Source: Ignelater luminosus
Lineage: Eukaryota > Arthropoda > Insecta > Coleoptera > Elateridae
NCBI GenBank assembly: GCA_011009095.1
Contig: VTPC01090689.1
Span: 65,428-129,427 of the forward strand
DNA length: 64,000 nt
Reading direction: 5' to 3'
The translations under genes were made by a program, and so were the position numbers. Of the stretch, positions 59,957 through 64,000 are shown piece after piece (positions within the stretch are counted from its first letter, which is position 1; every line of letters starts with the position of its first letter). A model generated the notes under the pieces. It was not told the DNA's origin. It did not search any database and saw only the letters and a program-made list of their open reading frames with translations.

Positions 59957-61404
59957 TCAATAAATGGAAAAAATATCGGAAGATTCTCTGCGATATCCAA
60001 TTGAACTTGAAAGTTTTATTACACTTGTTGTTATGCCTGTTATCACCTTTATTTAACTTGCATTTGTGTCACGTTTAATTAGTGAATTTGAACTTATTCA
60101 TGAATTAAAAGTACTATTTCTACAGTATTGAAGCTCCCAAGAATGTTTTGAATAGCTCACCTAGAATAAAGGAAATTTGCATTCCTATTATTACTAATTT
60201 GTTCTTCTGTTAAAGTTTCCATCTTTAAGTAACGACCAGGACGTTTCCATAACTTCAGTGTTCTCAATTTATTTTCGAGATCATGTGATTGCATCAGATT
60301 TGCAAAATTTTCCGTTTCATTATCGTCAGCAGCTTGTTTTGCTGCACAAATACATTATTGTTTAGAATAATAATAATTATTATTATATTAATATTATTTA
60401 GTATTTTAAGATATTATAAAATTTGGGTTCAAACATGTCTAAAAACAACTTTAAAGCTTACACAATAACTGAGGATTTTGATAATTGTCTGCAATCATAA
60501 ATCCTTGACTAGGATGCAAAACCTTATAGGCAAGGAACATCTAAACTATCACGTTGTTGCATTTATCGTAAATTGATAAAATCAAAATTTTGACTTGCAA
60601 CGTTGAAATCTTTTAGGTGTTTGTAACAAATGGTACCATGCAAAGCTAGAATTCCCATTTATAATTTTTAATTTTTATAAAAAAGATTTTTCTGCATTTT
60701 AAAATATTCGTCATCGGAATAGATTTTACTTAGATAAATTAGTTTATCTAATTATTATTATTATTATTATTATTATTAGAGATTTCTTTCGTTAATAGAT
60801 CAAAATTAAATTGGAGGCGTAGCAAACAGGGAATAGACCTAGTTAGATGAAAATTGGCCAAAATAATAAAAGTGATTACTGTTAGGCTTTAGCATCTACC
60901 GTTTAGCTTCAACCAGCTGATTTTAGCTTTTGCTGCTATTGACAGTACTTTCAGAATTCGCTAAAGAAATTAGAAACGCCTGGGTGAACTTGAAGTAATG
61001 GAAACTTCTATTTTCTATTTAATGATTTTAACAAAAATTTAAATTTTTAATAATCAAAATAAAAAAGATAGAAATATTTCTATAGTACTTTTGGTATTTT
61101 TGATTTCTTTGTTGTCCAACTAAATTAATGTTTTTGTTTCTCAAATATTGTCAGTGTAGTTTTGGAAACCTCTTCGAACTGTTTTGGAATGTACTTTGGC
61201 GCCTTCTACAACTCAAAATGTTGTAGGTTGTGTTTCTTTAAGAGATTCCAAACACATCCTTACTTACTTACAATTACTGGCCAAACTTTTTTGAGAAAAA
61301 TTAATCTTGCATTTAGCATTCTTGCGTGCAACCTTTCTTTGCTCTCGCAAATTTAGAATTAGAGACACGTCTATTTTCGGAAGTTCTTTAGTTGGGAGAC
61401 TCAT
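59957..61404 (-). CDS. Proposed new gene: small three-exon protein of unknown function (~114 residues)
   Basis: Exon 1, 61404-61272, has start context AAAAAGATGAG and reads MSLPTKELPKIDVSLILNLR, then REQRKVARKNAKCKINFSQK. It ends in phase 1 at a strong donor T|GTAAGTAAG. Exon 2, 60341-60161, is entered through GTGCAG with a CTAAAC branch-like site about 20 bases before. It reads KQAADDNETENFANLMQSHD, ENKLRTLKLWKRPGRYLKME and TLTEEQISNNRNANFLYS, and ends in phase 2 at AG|GTGAGC. Stop codons lie just outside both edges of exon 2. Exon 3, 59987-59957, is entered through ATATCGCAG, adds ESSDIFSIY and ends TGA, followed by AATAAA. All phases agree. The product is hydrophilic and basic (about 20 Lys/Arg to 14 Asp/Glu), with one Cys and no signal peptide or membrane segment. 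I recognise no family. Exons 1 and 2 are better supported than exon 3. Confidence 0.5.
60751..60779. repeat. (ATT)n microsatellite
   Basis: A nearly perfect ATT run in the proposed first intron of the three-exon gene. A smaller palindromic AAT/ATT patch lies at 60366-60400. Confidence 0.95.
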
Positions 61405-61409
61405 CTTTT

Positions 61410-62100
61410 TGTAATTCGGTAAATTGTGGCATTTGGCACAATTTTGTTTTTAAACTAACATCTAACAAAATTAACAGACATTACTTTTTATTATCTGAGA
61501 AGAAAACCCACCGTAGCAAGGTGTTTTCTGTACAGTTGTTATTGAAAAACGTTAACTACCTGCAAGCTTTTTCAATCGAATTTCTTATTAGTAACGGAGA
61601 GTCGTTTTAGAAAAAAATCAAGATTTTCTGAAACTCTTTAAACCCTCGATGTTCGATGTTAAGATTAATTTTGTATTTTGACAATAATTTGCAGGTATGT
61701 TAGTATGCATACCTATCTCAAGATAGATGTGCAATCCTCATGGGTTTTGACCCTTGATGACACTGACTGGAACTAAAGTATGTTGCAATTCTTTTTTTTC
61801 AAATGGTTAGAAGTGTAATGTACCACTATGTAACTCCTAAGATATATGCTTAAAACTATTAGAGTAACAACAAGTAATATATACTTCTACATCGCTTTTC
61901 GATTTCGTCCTACTAAGGTATTTCCTATTCTTAATGCTCTGGGAAGAGGTATTAGTAAGCGGTTACTGATCCCATAGTTTGAGAAGTAATTGGGCTTCGA
62001 CCTTCATCAATCTTCGATGGTCTACAGTGGAGTTTCGCCTTTCATTACCTTTCTTCTTTTTCTTCATTGAGCTTTTACTCTCCAACAGGTTTTCTTCAGT
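61410..62100. other. Region upstream of the proposed gene, nothing recognised
   Basis: This would hold the promoter of the three-exon gene. No clear TATA box was identified. An upstream ATG at about 61423 opens a 14-codon frame overlapping the proposed start in another frame. Confidence 0.35.
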
Positions 62101-62104
62101 CAGG

Positions 62105-62344
62105 CAAAAAAACAAGAGATAATCGCTGGTGCATAGATAACCAGAAAGTCATTCTCCTAGCACTACCAACAACCAAAATTCCTTGTCGATATGGAATCTC
62201 GTTTCTGAGATATGAGATATCTGCCAAAAAGACAATAGGCGATCGGTGGTACGAAAATCGTTTAAAAACCACTCTCCTACCACTACTAACAGCTAAGATT
62301 ATATTTCAATACGACAACTTGTTCTTGAGATATCTCAAATGGCT
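62105..62344. repeat. Two tandem units of about 120 bp
   Basis: The first unit starts CAAAAAAACAAGAGATAATC at 62105, the second CAAAAAGACAATAGGCGATC at 62225. Both carry TCTCCTA(G/C)CACTAC and TTGAGATAT/CTGAGATAT blocks at matching offsets. The 94-codon frame over them is repetitive for this reason and is not taken as a gene. Confidence 0.75.
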
Positions 62345-62349
62345 GCAAT

Positions 62350-64000
62350 GAAAAAACTAGCCATTTTCAAATTTGCGCCCATGGAGACTTTTGACCAGTA
62401 GGCCAAAAATTATAATTTATAAGTTATAACACACTATAGTTTCAGCGTGCGATTACGAAGGTTGTCTTGTCTATTCCATCTCTTGTAAAGAAAACTTTGC
62501 CAATAAATAAAATATATAATTAAAATTAAAGTATCGACGGCACATTTCTGTAATGTTCAAATACAAAATTTTCTCTTTGGAAGATAGTTTGTGTCTATCA
62601 GTGCTTGAACGATATGGTAAAACTTTGAAATACGCCAAACAGTCATACGATTTACTTCTTCAGCTAAAACCAATCATCTAGTCTATCATTTTGTAAAAAC
62701 GCCCTGTCTCACCTCTATTATAGTTTACTGTCAGTCAATTCTTTATTAGTGTAACCTTTTCATACATACATACATTATATTTTTCTATTTATTACAAGTT
62801 AAACATGGAAATACATACAGCTTTTTTAGTTATTTGATTCCAAATATTATTTTTGTCCAAATAGGAAATGAAAATAAATATTTGCTTTGACTATAATAAC
62901 GACATTATTTTTCTATCCACCACTGCTTTTGTTTGGTTTGTCGTGTGTATATGTTTTTCTTACGCAATAGCAAAACGGTTCATTAAAAATTATCTAAAAC
63001 ATAAAAACACGTGTTTTTCGCATTCTGTTCTTCACAAAAAAACTAACAATTCTTTAGAACCATTGTAACATTAACGTTGAGGAATAAATCTTTAACAAAA
63101 CTGATAAAACCTAACCTTTTTTAAATGAACCATAATCTGTCAACAAACAGATACTAAGTAAATATTAGCTATGTACTACCTAAAACTTCCAAAGCTTACA
63201 TCATATATATTGTGAATCATCTAGAAATCGAAAATTATTGGCAATCATGCCTTGGTTTTTTCATTCCTTCATAACGACTTACTAATAGTGTCTTGATATT
63301 GAGAAGTGTGGAAAAATCCAAATGGACTCTTATTTATTCTTGTAGATTAATTTTTCCTATAAGAGTAGTAAATGAAATAAACAATGTTGGAAGGTTTACC
63401 TAAAAGTTTTAACAATCAAGGAAATTCCTAATGATTCTATTTTCTTGTAATTATAAGCTAAGTTTAAATACTCCTTTTGACATAGAAATTTTCAAACACT
63501 TTAAGGAATCTTGGTTTTCAGTTTTAGAAACTTCTAAGAACTTCTTGAATATGTATGATGATAAATTGATAAGAATTTGCTTTTATCTTTTTAAACAAGG
63601 CAAATTAAAGGTGATCAAAGTTTAAGATTTATTTACTACGTTTCCACTTATCTAGTTGATGGACAATGAACTTAAAAATATTTAGGTACTTTTGTGTTTA
63701 TTCACATTTGCTTTGCGGGTGGACAAATCTTACATTCAGCATTATATTCACGCGTGATAGCGATTATTCCTTAAACCGACATTTATTGATTTGATAACGA
63801 ATTTGAAATTCCGTTATTAGACATTTTATTTCTATTTATATCAATATTCATTTTTTTAATTGAACAAATGAACAAATTAAAATATAACCTACGCAATAAT
63901 TGTTAACCTAAAAATTGGTTTCTTCGCAATCAACAATAACCGAATCGGTCTAGAAGTATCTAATCAAATTTGTAGGGATTCTTGTAGACCTAATAATTGA
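62350..64000. other. AT-rich DNA with unassigned frames
   Basis: Plus-strand frames at 62868-63068 (a likely membrane segment near its middle) and 63431-63625 look slightly protein-like but have no recognisable family or splice context. Confidence 0.35.

Overview
The window looks like nuclear DNA from an insect. It is strongly AT-rich, has GT-AG introns, and holds decayed insect-type transposons: pogo/Tigger, hAT, Tc1/mariner-like, Ty1/copia, and Jockey/CR1-like and RTE-like LINEs. A beetle is a guess from the repeat content; nothing in the sequence proves it. There is no operon, CRISPR array, rRNA or intact tRNA. Most long open frames are pieces of broken transposons or chance frames in AT-rich DNA.

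One host gene is clear: a two-exon MID1IP1/Spot14-family gene on the minus strand (coding 50621-52038). It has a plausible TATA box and a poly(A) signal. A second, much less obvious host gene is proposed at 59957-61404 on the minus strand. It has three short coding exons whose phases match, with GT-AG borders, a stop codon and AATAAA just after the stop, encoding about 114 residues of unknown function. A weaker terminal-exon candidate is at 29205-29301 on the plus strand. Other single-exon or ORF candidates are listed with low confidence.

Layout: 1-2.8 kb holds nothing recognised. 3.06-4.8 kb has two LINE relics. 6.0-6.35 kb has a MITE-like element and 7.6 kb a tRNA-like 3' fragment. 9.06-9.95 kb is a copia pseudogene. 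14.67-15.4 kb is a mariner-like relic. 17.56-20.08 kb holds two pogo-like transposase relics pointing at each other. 22.1-31.6 kb has repeated elements ending in TACAGGGTG plus a foldback element. 35.86-36.14 kb is a hAT relic and 39.93-41.2 kb an internally deleted RTE-like LINE. 47.1-47.7 kb is a degenerate tandem repeat interrupted by a 10-N gap. 49.9-52.2 kb is the MID1IP1-like locus. 56.65-57.9 kb is a degenerate minisatellite. 59.9-61.4 kb is the proposed new gene, and 62.1-62.35 kb a 120-bp tandem duplication.

The two host genes are about 8 kb apart on the same strand. Nothing in the sequence suggests they work together.
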